From: Snodgrassella gandavensis
GTDB lineage: Bacteria; Pseudomonadota; Gammaproteobacteria; Burkholderiales; Neisseriaceae
Reading direction: 5' to 3'
DNA length: 64,000 bases
NCBI RefSeq assembly: GCF_914768025.1
Contig: NZ_CAJZCE010000009.1
Location: 46,597 to 110,596 of the forward strand
Shown: piece after piece, positions 48,085 to 57,798 of the stretch
Layout of the letters: every line of letters starts with the position of its first letter
How positions within the stretch are numbered: the stretch's first letter is position 1
The notes under the pieces: model-generated
The model's database searches: none
What the model was told of the DNA's origin: nothing
Seen by the model: only the letters and a program-made list of their open reading frames with translations
Made by a program: the position numbers and the translations under genes

Positions 48085-48119
48085 ATGGCCTGTTGATTTT
48101 GTCAATAGGCCATTTTGCT
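48085..48119 (+). terminator. Terminator after narXL
   Basis: ATGGCCTGTTGA (48085-48096) pairs with TCAATAGGCCAT (48102-48113, one G.T pair), followed by TTTT. The loop region contains TTGATTTTGTCAA, which mimics an FNR dyad but has a three-base spacer. Confidence 0.8.
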
Positions 48120-48224
48120 TATGTTAGCTTGTTCTTTTGGGTTACTGCTTCTGCATCTGATGACTAATGGGATATGCAGGGATGATTCCGTACACTAGGC
48201 AAAGTTATTTTTGGGAGTGGCGGG

Positions 48225-49448
48225 ATGGATTCTGGAGTCAGGAAGTCTGTAACTGTGCTTACATCCAGCACGATTGCGTTTGTGACTTGTTTCATGATCT
48301 GGATGGTGTTTGCGGTACTGGGTTTACCTATCAAGCAGCAACTGCATCTGAATGAAACGGAGTTTGGTTTGCTGACGGCAATGCCGGTGCTGTCGGGTTC
48401 GCTGATTCGGGTGCCACTAGGTATTTGGGCTGACCGCTTTGGTAGCCGTATTGTGTTTTTCCTATTGATGCTGGTGTGTGTGCCTGCGGTATGGTTACTG
48501 GAATATGCGCATACTTATAGTCAGTTTTTGTGGATTGCATTGTGGCTGGGCTTGGTAGGCGGTTCGTTTTCAGTGGGTACGCCGTATGTGGCCAAATGGT
48601 TTCGCAAGGAGCGGCAGGGGATGGCAATGGGGATTTTTGGTGCCGGTAATGCAGGTGCGGCACTGAACAAGTTTCTGGCACCGGCGCTGATGGCAGCTTA
48701 TGGCTGGCAGGCTGTACCGCGGGTGTATGCGGTGATTCTGCTGGTGATTGCGGTGATGTTCTGGTTTTTCAGCTATCCGGAGCCTAAGGCAGCTAATGTT
48801 AAACAGCCAAGTCTGAAAGCACAGTTGTTGCTGATGAAAAATCCGCAGGTGTTGAAATATAGCCAGCTATATTCGGTGGTGTTTGGCGGCTATGTGGGTA
48901 TTTCGCTGTGGATGGTGAGCTATTACGTTAATGAATATCAGTTTGGTATGACACAGGCGGCGTTGCTGGCCGCGTGTTTTTCGTTGCCCGGTGGTGTGCT
49001 GCGCGCCTTTGGTGGCTGGCTGTCGGATAAGTATGGAGCCTATAAGGTGACTTGGGCGGTGATGTGGGTATGTTGGGTGGCATTTTTTCTGCTGTCCTAT
49101 CCGCAGACGCAGATGACTATTCGCACGGTAAATGGCCATCTGAATATGCATATTGGTTTAAGTGCGACAGTATTTACGGTGTTGCTGTTTGTAGTAGGGG
49201 TGGCGCTGGCGATTGGTAAGGCTTCGGTATTCAAGTTTATTTCCGATGAGTTTCCAGAGGATATGGGCACAGTATCTGGTGTAGTGGGTCTGGCCGGTGG
49301 TCTGGGCGGTTTTCTGCTGCCGATTATGTTCGGGGTATTGGTTGACTGGACAGGGATACGTTCCAGTTCGTTTATGCTGATGTTTGGTACGGTATGTATC
49401 AGTTTAATCTGGATGCATTTTTCATTAAAAAAACAGAAGCATCAATAA
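48225..49448 (+). CDS. narK1: Nitrate/nitrite transporter, NarK1 type
   Basis: A 407-residue, 12-helix major facilitator of the nitrate/nitrite porter family. Both nitrate-signature regions are seen: GLVGGSFSVGTPYVAKWF in helix 5 and GVVGLAGGLGGFLLPIMFG in helix 11, together with the MFS loop RVPLGIWADRFGSR. NarK1-type proteins are proposed nitrate/proton symporters. GGGAG lies ~12 bases before ATG 48225. The NarK2-type gene follows 12 bases later. This pairing, sometimes as a fusion, is common ahead of narGHJI in denitrifiers. Confidence 0.92.
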   Translation: MDSGVRKSVTVLTSSTIAFVTCFMIWMVFAVLGLPIKQQLHLNETEFGLLTAMPVLSGSLIRVPLGIWADRFGSRIVFFLLMLVCVPAVWLLEYAHTYSQFLWIALWLGLVGGSFSVGTPYVAKWFRKERQGMAMGIFGAGNAGAALNKFLAPALMAAYGWQAVPRVYAVILLVIAVMFWFFSYPEPKAANVKQPSLKAQLLLMKNPQVLKYSQLYSVVFGGYVGISLWMVSYYVNEYQFGMTQAALLAACFSLPGGVLRAFGGWLSDKYGAYKVTWAVMWVCWVAFFLLSYPQTQMTIRTVNGHLNMHIGLSATVFTVLLFVVGVALAIGKASVFKFISDEFPEDMGTVSGVVGLAGGLGGFLLPIMFGVLVDWTGIRSSSFMLMFGTVCISLIWMHFSLKKQKHQ

Positions 49449-49460
49449 TGTGAGGTTAGT

Positions 49461-50831
49461 ATGGGTAAGGTTTTGAAAGACTGGCGGCCGGAAGACAAGC
49501 AGTTCTGGCAGGCCGGCGGTCATGCGGTGGCTCGCAGGAATTTGTGGATTTCGGTTCCTGCACTGTTGCTGGCATTTGCTATCTGGCAGGTGTGGAGTGT
49601 GACGGTGGTGAAGCTGCCGTTGGTAGGCTTTAAATACAGCAGTAATGAGCTGTTCTGGCTGGCAGCGTTACCGGCATTATCTGGAGCAACTTTGCGGATT
49701 TTCTATTCGTTTGTGATACCAATTTTTGGCGGACGTAAGTGGACGACAATTTCTACGGCCAGTTTGCTGATTCCGGCGCTGGGATTGGGTTTTGCGGTAC
49801 AGAATCCAAATACTTCTTATAGCACGATGTTTGTGCTGGCACTGTTGTGCGGTTTTGGTGGCGCGAATTTTAGTTCGTCTATGTCGAATATCAGTCTGTT
49901 TTTCCCGAGAGCAGAAAAAGGACAGGCGATGGGTGTTAATGCTGGTTTGGGTAATTTGGGTGTTTCTGCGGTGCAGATTGCGGTGCCGCTGGCAATTACT
50001 ACCTGTTTATTTGGTGCGCTGGGCGGTGAGGCGCAGACGATTACTACGCCACAGGGCAGTACGCAGGTGTGGCTGCAAAATGCTGGCTTTATCTGGGTGC
50101 CGTTTATTGTGCTGAGCACGCTGGCTGCGTGGTTTGGTATGGATGACATTGGCAGCCTGCATTCTTCGCTGAAAGAGCAGTCAGTTATTTTTAAACGTTT
50201 GCACAACTGGATTCTGTGCTGGCTGTATGTGGGTACGTTTGGCTCATTTATTGGTTTTTCTGCTGCTTTTCCTTTGCTGATTACTCGATCTTTCCCGCAT
50301 ATTGATGCAATCAAGCTGGCTTTTTTGGGGCCGTTTGTGGGCGCGGTGCTGCGTGTGGTGGGTGGCTGGCTGTCTGACCGTATGTCGGCTGCGAAGTTAA
50401 CGGAAATCAGCTATGCAATGATGATTGTCGGGGTGATTGGTGTGCTGGTGTTTCAGCCAATGGGCGGTAATGCAGGCAATTTTGTTGGCTTCTTCTGTAG
50501 CTTTATGCTGTTGTTTGCGTTCAGTGGTATTGGTAATGGTTCGACTTATGCGCAGGCGCCACGGATTTTTTCGCTATTTCACCGTGAGCTGCATCAGGAT
50601 GATGTCAAAGCGGCTGAAATGCATGCAACCAAGGAGTCGGCCACGGTGCTGGGCTTTATGGGAGCAATCGGTGCTTATGGCGGTTTTCTGATTCCGAAAA
50701 GTTTTGGCTCTTCGATTGAGGCTACGGGTAGTGTATCCATGGCGTTGTGGGGCTTTATCATTTTCTATGTGAGCTGTCTGCTGATTAATTACTGGTTTTA
50801 TGTACGTAAACAATCGGTGACACGCTGCTAG
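49461..50831 (+). CDS. narK2: Nitrate/nitrite antiporter, NarK2 type
   Basis: A 456-residue NarK2/NarK-type porter, proposed to exchange external nitrate for internal nitrite. It begins LKDWRPEDKQFWQAGGHAVARRNLWIS, the classic NarK opening. It has GFGGANFSSSMSNISLFFP (first nitrate signature), RVVGGWLSDRM and a second signature around GAIGAYGGFLIP. The long loop with GGEAQTITTPQG and NAGFIWVPF is as in E. coli NarK. It lies between narK1 and narG and is probably co-transcribed with narK1. Confidence 0.93.
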   Translation: MGKVLKDWRPEDKQFWQAGGHAVARRNLWISVPALLLAFAIWQVWSVTVVKLPLVGFKYSSNELFWLAALPALSGATLRIFYSFVIPIFGGRKWTTISTASLLIPALGLGFAVQNPNTSYSTMFVLALLCGFGGANFSSSMSNISLFFPRAEKGQAMGVNAGLGNLGVSAVQIAVPLAITTCLFGALGGEAQTITTPQGSTQVWLQNAGFIWVPFIVLSTLAAWFGMDDIGSLHSSLKEQSVIFKRLHNWILCWLYVGTFGSFIGFSAAFPLLITRSFPHIDAIKLAFLGPFVGAVLRVVGGWLSDRMSAAKLTEISYAMMIVGVIGVLVFQPMGGNAGNFVGFFCSFMLLFAFSGIGNGSTYAQAPRIFSLFHRELHQDDVKAAEMHATKESATVLGFMGAIGAYGGFLIPKSFGSSIEATGSVSMALWGFIIFYVSCLLINYWFYVRKQSVTRC

Positions 50832-50929
50832 TTTGCTGTAGTTACGCCATTATCGCTGATGATGGCGCTGAAAAAATATAAATCAATAAGAAACTGTTTG
50901 AGGCTGCGGCCTCTATGGAGCACAAATTC

Positions 50930-53900
50930 ATGAGCCATTTTTTAGACAGACTGAATTTTTTACGTAAAACCAAAGAGACTTTTTCTGCCGGACATGGTGC
51001 AGTGGTGGCAGAAGGGCGTGAATGGGAAGATGCTTACCGCCAGCGTTGGCAGCATGACAAGATAGTACGTTCTACTCATGGGGTGAACTGTACTGGTTCA
51101 TGTAGCTGGCGCGTTTTTGTGAAAAACGGGCTGATTACATGGGAAATGCAGCAGACGGATTATCCGCGTACTCGTGCTGATTTGCCTAATCATGAACCAC
51201 GCGGTTGTCCGCGCGGGGCATCTTATAGCTGGTATGTGTATTCAGCACAGCGGGTGAAATATCCGATGATTCGTGCATCTTTGCTGCGTATGTGGCGCGA
51301 AAAGCGCCAGAGTATGGGGGCAATTGAGGCATGGCAAAGCATTACTCAGAATCCGGAGTCAGCGAAGAAATATAAATCTCAACGTGGTCTGGGTGGTTTT
51401 GTCCGTCTGGACTGGCGTGAGGCTTATGAAATTATTGCTGCCGCCAATGCATTTACGATTAAGGAATTTGGCCCTGACCGAGTGATGGGCTTCTCACCGA
51501 TTCCGGCAATGTCGATGGTGAGTTATGCTGCTGGTTCGCGCTATCTGAGTTTGATTGGTGGTGTACCGCTGTCGTTTTATGACTGGTATTGTGATTTGCC
51601 GCCATCTAGTCCGCAAACATGGGGTGAGCAGACTGACGTAGCAGAATCAGCCGACTGGTATAACGCTAATTATCTGATGGTCTGGGGTTCGAATGTACCG
51701 ATGACGCGTACACCCGATGCGCACTTTTATACTGAAGTACGCTATAAGGGGACAAAAACAGTAGCGGTGTCTTCCGATTATGGTGAAATGGTGAAATTCA
51801 GTGATATCTGGATGGCACCGAAGCAGGGTACGGATGCAGCACTGGCGATGGCAATGGGGCATGTGATTTTGAAAGAATTCCATCTGCAAAATCCATCGGC
51901 TTATTTTATCGATTACTGCCGCCGTTTGACTGATATGCCCAATCTGGTGGTACTGAATCAGGATAAGGGTCGTTTGTTGCCCGGTTATTTCCTGCGAGCT
52001 AGCCAGATTGCCGGCGGTCTGGATGAGGACAATCATCCGGAATGGAAAACACTGGTCATTGATGAAAACACTGGTGATATCGTGGCACCGAAAGGTTCGA
52101 TTGGTTTCCGCTGGGGTGAACAGGGTAAATGGAATCTGCGCGCGGAAAAATCCGATAATGCGGAAATTAAAGCACTGATTTCACTTGAAAAGAATCATGA
52201 TGAGATTATGGGCGTGTCTTTTGACTACTTTGGTGGTGAAGATGCGGCAGAAGTGCTTGTAAAAAATATTCCGGTTAAACGGATTATTAATGCCAATGGC
52301 GAACAAATGCTGGTGACAACGGTATTTGATCTGATGTGCGCCAATTATGGTATTGACCGTGGTTTTGGTGGTGATGGTGTTACTGATGATTATATGGCCG
52401 ATGTGCCGTATACCCCGTTGTGGCAGCAGAAACACACGGGCGTGAAGCCTGAGCTGGTGATTCAGGTTGCACGCGAGTTTGCACAGAATGCGCATGAAAC
52501 TCACGGTCGCAGTATGGTGATTGTGGGTGCCGGTCTAAATCACTGGTATCACATGGATATGGCTTACCGCGGCATTATCAATATGCTGATGATGTGTGGC
52601 TGTATCGGTCAGAGTGGTGGTGGCTGGTGTCACTATGTAGGTCAGGAAAAACTGCGTCCGCAAACCGGCTGGGCACCACTGGCTTTTGCAGCCGACTGGA
52701 ACCGGCCATCACGGCAGATGAATGGTACGTCATTCTTTTACGCGCACACCAGTCAGTGGCGACATGAAAAGCTGAGTATGGCGGAAGTGATTGCGCCCAC
52801 TCATGCCGGCCAGATGGCGAATATGAGTCAGTTGGATTTTAACGTAAAAGCTGAACGTATGGGCTGGCTGCCCTCGGCTCCACAGCTGGCACGCAATCCG
52901 CTGGATGTGACCCGTGATGCGGAAGCGCAAGGTAAAGACCCGATCGCTTTTGCTGTTGAGCAGATGAAAGCTGGCACGCTGGATATGGCGTGTAACGATC
53001 CGGATAATCCGCAGAATTTCCCGCGCAATCTGTTTGTATGGCGCTCGAATATTCTTGGTTCATCCGGTAAGGGACATGAATATTTCCTTAAATATCTGCT
53101 TGGTACTCAAAATGCGCTGATGAGTGATGAAAGCACTGCTATCAAGCCAATTGATGTGAAGGTACGCCCGGCTGCTGAAGGCAAGCTGGATTTGCTTACC
53201 GTGCTGGATTTCCGTATGTCTACAACCTGTTTGTATGCCGATATTGTGCTGCCAACAGCTACTTGGTATGAAAAGGATGATTTGAATACTTCGGATATGC
53301 ATCCGTTTATTCATCCTTTGAGCGAGGCGGTGAAGCCATTATGGGAAAGCAGGACTGATTGGGATATTTACCGTGGTCTGGCCAAGGCTTTTTCGGAAAC
53401 CGCCAAAGATTATCTGGGCGTACGTAAGGATTTGGTATTAACACCATTGATGCACGATAGCCCGGAAGAACTGGCACAACCGTTTGATCCGAAAGACTGG
53501 AAATTGGGTGAGTGTGAACCGGTGCCGGGTAAAACCATGCCGAAAATGACGGTAGTGGAACGCGATTATGGTGCGATTTACGACAAGTTTACTTCTGTTG
53601 GCCCATTACTGGAAAAAATCGGTAATGGCGGTAAAGGCATTAGCTGGCAGACTGCTGCGGAAGTTGATTTGTTGCGCAAGCTAAACCACACCCAGCTTGA
53701 GGGTGTGGCCAAAGGGCAGCCGAAACTGCACAGTGCTATTGATGCCGCAGAAATGATTTTGACGCTGGCACCGGAAACTAATGGCCATGTGGCGGTTAAA
53801 GCATGGGAGGCTTTATCCAAAAATACCGGTATCGATCATACTCATCTGGCAATTGCGCGTGAAGATGATGCCATTCGCTTCCGCGATGTGCAGGCACAGC

Positions 53901-54625
53901 CACGCAAGATTATTTCTTCGCCTACATGGTCTGGTCTGGAAAGTGAAAAAGTCAGCTACAACGCCGGTTATACCAACGTGCACGAATTGATACCGTGGCG
54001 CACGCTTACCGGCCGCCAGCAGTTCTATCAGGATCATAAATGGATGCGGCTGTTTGGTGAGGGATTGGTTTCCTATCGTCCGGCGGTTGATCTGAAAACC
54101 ACGCTGAATGTGCAAGGCCATCACAGCAATGGCAATCCGGAAATTGTGCTCAATTTCATTACTCCACACCAGAAATGGGGTATTCACAGTACTTATTCTG
54201 ACAATCTGCGTATGCTGACTTTGTCTCGCGGTGGGCCGCATGTCTGGGTATCTGAAATTGATGCCAAACGTGCAGGTTTACAGGATAACGACTGGGTAGA
54301 AGTATTCAATGTAAACGGTACTTTAACCGCTCGTGTGGTAGTGAGCCAGCGCGTACCGGAAACTATGATTTTGATGTATCACGCGCAGGAAAAAATCGTT
54401 AATGTGCCTGGTTCGGAGCTGTCTGGCAAACGTGGCGGTATTCATAATTCCGTCACTAAAGTGGTAATGAAGCCAACCCATATGATTGGCGGCTATGCGC
54501 AACTTTCATGGGGCTTTAACTACTATGGCACGGTAGGCACTAATCGTGACGAATTAGTAGTGGTACGCAAAATGAACAAGGTGGACTGGCTCGATCAACC
54601 GGCCAAAACACCGGTAGCAGAATAA
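50930..54625 (+). CDS. narG: Respiratory nitrate reductase alpha subunit NarG
   Basis: NarG is the cytoplasm-facing catalytic subunit with the bis-MGD molybdenum cofactor and the FS0 [4Fe-4S] cluster. The start ATG 50930 gives the E. coli-like opening SHFLDRLNFL with GGAG at 50917-50920; ATG 50915 overlaps that site. FS0 ligands His50, Cys54, Cys58 and Cys93 are present in STHGVNCTGSCSW and RGCPRGASYSW. The N-terminal region also has the twin-arginine-like remnant seen in NarG. Other landmarks are WGSNVPMTRTPDAHF and GRQQFYQDHKWM. Length (1231) matches the family. narH follows after 15 bases. Confidence 0.97.
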   Translation: MSHFLDRLNFLRKTKETFSAGHGAVVAEGREWEDAYRQRWQHDKIVRSTHGVNCTGSCSWRVFVKNGLITWEMQQTDYPRTRADLPNHEPRGCPRGASYSWYVYSAQRVKYPMIRASLLRMWREKRQSMGAIEAWQSITQNPESAKKYKSQRGLGGFVRLDWREAYEIIAAANAFTIKEFGPDRVMGFSPIPAMSMVSYAAGSRYLSLIGGVPLSFYDWYCDLPPSSPQTWGEQTDVAESADWYNANYLMVWGSNVPMTRTPDAHFYTEVRYKGTKTVAVSSDYGEMVKFSDIWMAPKQGTDAALAMAMGHVILKEFHLQNPSAYFIDYCRRLTDMPNLVVLNQDKGRLLPGYFLRASQIAGGLDEDNHPEWKTLVIDENTGDIVAPKGSIGFRWGEQGKWNLRAEKSDNAEIKALISLEKNHDEIMGVSFDYFGGEDAAEVLVKNIPVKRIINANGEQMLVTTVFDLMCANYGIDRGFGGDGVTDDYMADVPYTPLWQQKHTGVKPELVIQVAREFAQNAHETHGRSMVIVGAGLNHWYHMDMAYRGIINMLMMCGCIGQSGGGWCHYVGQEKLRPQTGWAPLAFAADWNRPSRQMNGTSFFYAHTSQWRHEKLSMAEVIAPTHAGQMANMSQLDFNVKAERMGWLPSAPQLARNPLDVTRDAEAQGKDPIAFAVEQMKAGTLDMACNDPDNPQNFPRNLFVWRSNILGSSGKGHEYFLKYLLGTQNALMSDESTAIKPIDVKVRPAAEGKLDLLTVLDFRMSTTCLYADIVLPTATWYEKDDLNTSDMHPFIHPLSEAVKPLWESRTDWDIYRGLAKAFSETAKDYLGVRKDLVLTPLMHDSPEELAQPFDPKDWKLGECEPVPGKTMPKMTVVERDYGAIYDKFTSVGPLLEKIGNGGKGISWQTAAEVDLLRKLNHTQLEGVAKGQPKLHSAIDAAEMILTLAPETNGHVAVKAWEALSKNTGIDHTHLAIAREDDAIRFRDVQAQPRKIISSPTWSGLESEKVSYNAGYTNVHELIPWRTLTGRQQFYQDHKWMRLFGEGLVSYRPAVDLKTTLNVQGHHSNGNPEIVLNFITPHQKWGIHSTYSDNLRMLTLSRGGPHVWVSEIDAKRAGLQDNDWVEVFNVNGTLTARVVVSQRVPETMILMYHAQEKIVNVPGSELSGKRGGIHNSVTKVVMKPTHMIGGYAQLSWGFNYYGTVGTNRDELVVVRKMNKVDWLDQPAKTPVAE

Positions 54626-54640
54626 GTAAGGAACACAATC

Positions 54641-56191
54641 ATGAAAATACGTGCACAAATTGGAATGGTGTTAAATCTGGACAAGTGTATTGGCTGCCAT
54701 ACCTGTTCTGTTACCTGTAAAAATGTTTGGACCAGTCGTGATGGGGTGGAATATGCCTGGTTTAACAACGTTGAAACCAAGCCGGGTATAGGTTATCCGA
54801 AAAATTGGGAAGATCAGGAACAGTATAAAGGGGGCTGGGTACGCGAACGATCTGGCAAGCTGAAGCTGAAACAGGGTAATAGACTGAAAATATTGGCTAA
54901 TATTTTTGCCAATCCGAATATGCCGGCTATTGACCAGTATTACGAACCATTCACTTATGATTATGAGCATTTGCAAAAAGCACCATTGATGCAGACGCCG
55001 CCCACGGCGCGGCCAGTTTCGGTATTGACCGGCCAGAAAATGGACAAAATCGAGTGGGGGCCAAACTGGGAAGATGATCTGGGTGGTGAGTTTGCCAAAC
55101 GTTCGAAAGACAAACTCTTCGATGGGATTCAAAAGGACATTTATGCCGCTTTTGAAAACACCTTTATGATGTATCTGCCACGTTTGTGTGAGCATTGTTT
55201 GAATCCAGCCTGCGTGGCTAGCTGTCCGTCTGGTTCGATTTATAAGCGTGAAGAAGATGGCATTGTGCTGATTGATCAGGATAAATGCCGTGGCTGGCGC
55301 ATGTGTGTATCCGGTTGTCCGTATAAAAAGATATATTACAATTGGGTAGCTGGCAAAGCAGAAAAATGTATTTTCTGCTATCCGCGCATTGAAGGCGGAC
55401 AGCCAACCATCTGCTCGGAAACCTGTGTTGGCCGAATCCGCTATCTTGGAGTACTGCTTTATGATGCCGATCGTATCAGTGAGAGCGCAGCAGTAGAAAA
55501 TCCGCAAGATTTATATGAGCAGCAACTGGATATTTTCCTCGACCCGAACGACCCAGAAATTGCTAAGGAAGCACTGGCACAAGGTATTCCGGCCGACTGG
55601 ATACAGGCTGCGCAAAATTCACCGGTTTACAAAATGGCAGTTGAGTGGAAAGTAGCGTTTCCGCTGCATCCTGAATACCGAACCTTGCCGATGGTATGGT
55701 ATATACCGCCGTTATCACCCATACAATCAGCAGTTGAATCAGGTGTAATTGGGCAAAATGGTTTGATTCCGGAAATCAAGGATATGCGTATTCCGCTAGA
55801 GTATCTGGCCAACCTGCTGACTGCCGGTAAAACTGAACCAATTGTGAATGCGCTACAAACCATGATTGATATGCGTAAATACATGCGCAGTAAATCCATT
55901 TACTCAGATGAGCAGGCACTACAGGAATTATCTGGCCATCGGCTCAGTGCCACACAGATTGAAGAAATGTATCAGATTATGGCCATTGCCAATTATGAAG
56001 ACCGTTTCGTCATTCCGAGTGCGCATAAAGAACTGGTGAGCAACACCTTCGAAGAAAAAGCCAGTTGCGGCTTCTCTTTTGGTGATGGCTGCCACAATGG
56101 CCACAGCAAGGAAAGTCTGTTTGGTACCCGCAAAGCTGCGCCGATTGTTTTTCATGGTCTACGCAAGAAAAATGACCGCCAGTCAATTTAA
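54641..56191 (+). CDS. narH: Respiratory nitrate reductase beta subunit NarH
   Basis: NarH carries three [4Fe-4S] and one [3Fe-4S] cluster that pass electrons from NarI to NarG. Cysteine groups are visible in CIGCHTCSVTCKN, CEHCLNPACVASCPSG, CRGWRMCVSGCPY (Trp replacing one Cys, the [3Fe-4S] site, as in E. coli) and CIFCYPR with a later CSETC. Length 516 is typical. There is no signal peptide; the protein sits on the cytoplasmic face. The narJ start lies 11 bases after its stop, with AGAGGA in between. Confidence 0.97.
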   Translation: MKIRAQIGMVLNLDKCIGCHTCSVTCKNVWTSRDGVEYAWFNNVETKPGIGYPKNWEDQEQYKGGWVRERSGKLKLKQGNRLKILANIFANPNMPAIDQYYEPFTYDYEHLQKAPLMQTPPTARPVSVLTGQKMDKIEWGPNWEDDLGGEFAKRSKDKLFDGIQKDIYAAFENTFMMYLPRLCEHCLNPACVASCPSGSIYKREEDGIVLIDQDKCRGWRMCVSGCPYKKIYYNWVAGKAEKCIFCYPRIEGGQPTICSETCVGRIRYLGVLLYDADRISESAAVENPQDLYEQQLDIFLDPNDPEIAKEALAQGIPADWIQAAQNSPVYKMAVEWKVAFPLHPEYRTLPMVWYIPPLSPIQSAVESGVIGQNGLIPEIKDMRIPLEYLANLLTAGKTEPIVNALQTMIDMRKYMRSKSIYSDEQALQELSGHRLSATQIEEMYQIMAIANYEDRFVIPSAHKELVSNTFEEKASCGFSFGDGCHNGHSKESLFGTRKAAPIVFHGLRKKNDRQSI

Positions 56192-56201
56192 GAGGATAGA
56201 A

Positions 56202-56837
56202 ATGTACAAGATTTTATCCATTTTACTTAGCTATCCGCGGCAGGAATGGCTCAACCATACTGAAGAGCTGTCTGACGCTGTCAGCAGGCAGGCTACGGCT
56301 GAGCAGGCTGCGGCCATGCAGCCATTCTTTGCTCATTTGCGTGCTCATGATGAAATCAGTCTGCAGGAAGTGTATGTCGATACCTTTGATCGCAGTCGCA
56401 GCCATGCCCTGCATCTGTTTGAACATCTGCATGGCGAAGACCGTGCCCGCGGACAGGCAATGGTAGATCTGCTGGCTGAATATCAGGCACGCGGACTGGA
56501 ACCGGAAAATAATGAATTGCCGGATTATCTGCCCTTATTTCTAGAGTTTTTGTCCAATATTGACATTCAGGAGGCTGAGAATCTGCTTGCTGATGCTGTA
56601 CATGTGATTGGCTATATTGCAGAAAATTTGCATAAAAGCCAGTCTGTTTATGCACCGGTAATGGATGCTGTAGTGGCACTGTCCCCTGTGGCTCCAGAAC
56701 CGTTACAGGCAGCACCGGTGCGCAATATGGATGAAGCACTGGAAAAATTTGGCCCCACCGCAGAAGGACTGGAACCCTTGTTGAACCAGCCATCAGTGCA
56801 GGAAGTGCAATTTTTCCGCAATAAAAAACTTAGTTAA
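56202..56837 (+). CDS. narJ: Nitrate reductase assembly chaperone NarJ
   Basis: NarJ is a dedicated chaperone that holds NarGH for cofactor insertion; it is not part of the final enzyme. The start ATG 56202, with AGAGGAT just before it, gives 211 residues opening YKILSILLSYPRQEW, as in other NarJ proteins; a longer upstream extension lies inside narH and is rejected. The signature YVDTFDRSRSHALHLFEHLHGEDRARG (residues ~57-83) is strongly conserved. It is followed by narI after 13 bases. Confidence 0.95.
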   Translation: MYKILSILLSYPRQEWLNHTEELSDAVSRQATAEQAAAMQPFFAHLRAHDEISLQEVYVDTFDRSRSHALHLFEHLHGEDRARGQAMVDLLAEYQARGLEPENNELPDYLPLFLEFLSNIDIQEAENLLADAVHVIGYIAENLHKSQSVYAPVMDAVVALSPVAPEPLQAAPVRNMDEALEKFGPTAEGLEPLLNQPSVQEVQFFRNKKLS

Positions 56838-56850
56838 GCCGGGAGACAGC

Positions 56851-57540
56851 ATGTATTATCTCAATCAATTTATTTTCGGCATTTATCCGTATATTGCCGC
56901 CAGTATTTTTTTTCTGGGCAGTCTGATTCGTTTTGATACCAATCAATATTCATGGAAATCCGAATCCAGCCAGCTACTGTATCCACGTCTGTTGCGCGTT
57001 GGTAACATTTTGTTTCACATCGGTGTACTGGGGCTGTTTTTCGGCCATCTGGTTGGATTGCTGACACCGGTTATCGTCTGGGATACTCTTGGAATCAGCC
57101 ATGAAACCAAACAGCTTACCGCCATGATTGCAGGTGGTACTATGGGTACTCTGGCTCTGATTGGCCTGCTGATGCTTATCTATCGCCGTTTCAGTTGTGC
57201 GCGCCTGCTGGCCAATAGCAGCTGGCGTGACAAGCTGGTTTTAATCTGGCTGCTGATTACGCTTTGTTTGGGGTTGGGCACAATTCATGTTTCCGCTCAT
57301 CATTTGGATGGGGAGGAGATGATTAGCCTGATGCAGTGGGCGCAGCACATTGTTACTTTTAGAAGTGGTGCAGCAACCATCATTGCCCATGTTGATCCGA
57401 TATTCAAATTACACCTGTTTATGGGGATGAGTGTATTTGTGATTTTCCCATTTACCCGTCTGGTGCATATCTGGAGTGGTTTCGGTACCTTAGTGTATCT
57501 GAAACGCAAGGCACAACTGGTTAGAAGCAGACGTTATTGA
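56851..57540 (+). CDS. narI: Respiratory nitrate reductase gamma subunit NarI
   Basis: NarI is the diheme cytochrome b membrane subunit that takes electrons from quinol and anchors NarGH. It has five membrane segments, with heme-ligand histidines in LFHIGVLGLFFGHLVG (helix 2) and in KLHLFMGMSVFVIFPFTRLVHIWSG (helix 5). Length 229 is typical. A strong terminator follows at 57561, closing the nar cluster. NarK1-type assembly factors or nirK/norB denitrification genes are not adjacent, so the locus as seen reduces nitrate only to nitrite. Confidence 0.96.
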   Translation: MYYLNQFIFGIYPYIAASIFFLGSLIRFDTNQYSWKSESSQLLYPRLLRVGNILFHIGVLGLFFGHLVGLLTPVIVWDTLGISHETKQLTAMIAGGTMGTLALIGLLMLIYRRFSCARLLANSSWRDKLVLIWLLITLCLGLGTIHVSAHHLDGEEMISLMQWAQHIVTFRSGAATIIAHVDPIFKLHLFMGMSVFVIFPFTRLVHIWSGFGTLVYLKRKAQLVRSRRY

Positions 57541-57560
57541 TATACACTGCTAACGATCAG

Positions 57561-57594
57561 AAAGGCAGTACTGATATTCAGTACTGCCTTTAAA
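57561..57594 (+). terminator. Intrinsic terminator after narGHJI
   Basis: AAAGGCAGTACTG (57561-57573) pairs perfectly with CAGTACTGCCTTT (57579-57591) around a five-base loop. Confidence 0.88.
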
Positions 57595-57798
57595 ATATTT
57601 GTAATCCGCATAAAGCACTTAAGTAATTGAATGCATATTGCTTTAATCACTATTGATTTTGTATAGCTTAATAAAGCATAATTACACCAATCTTATTGCA
57701 TTCATGATGCTAATCTCAGCCAGATGGCCATAATATTTAACCAGTATTGCAATCTCTTTATATCAGGCCGACATTTAATCAAAACCGTATATAGCGGA

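Noticed and set aside
48090..48106. TTGATTTTGTCAA as an FNR site ahead of narK1
   Set aside because: The spacer is three, not four bases, and the sequence is part of the narXL terminator stem.
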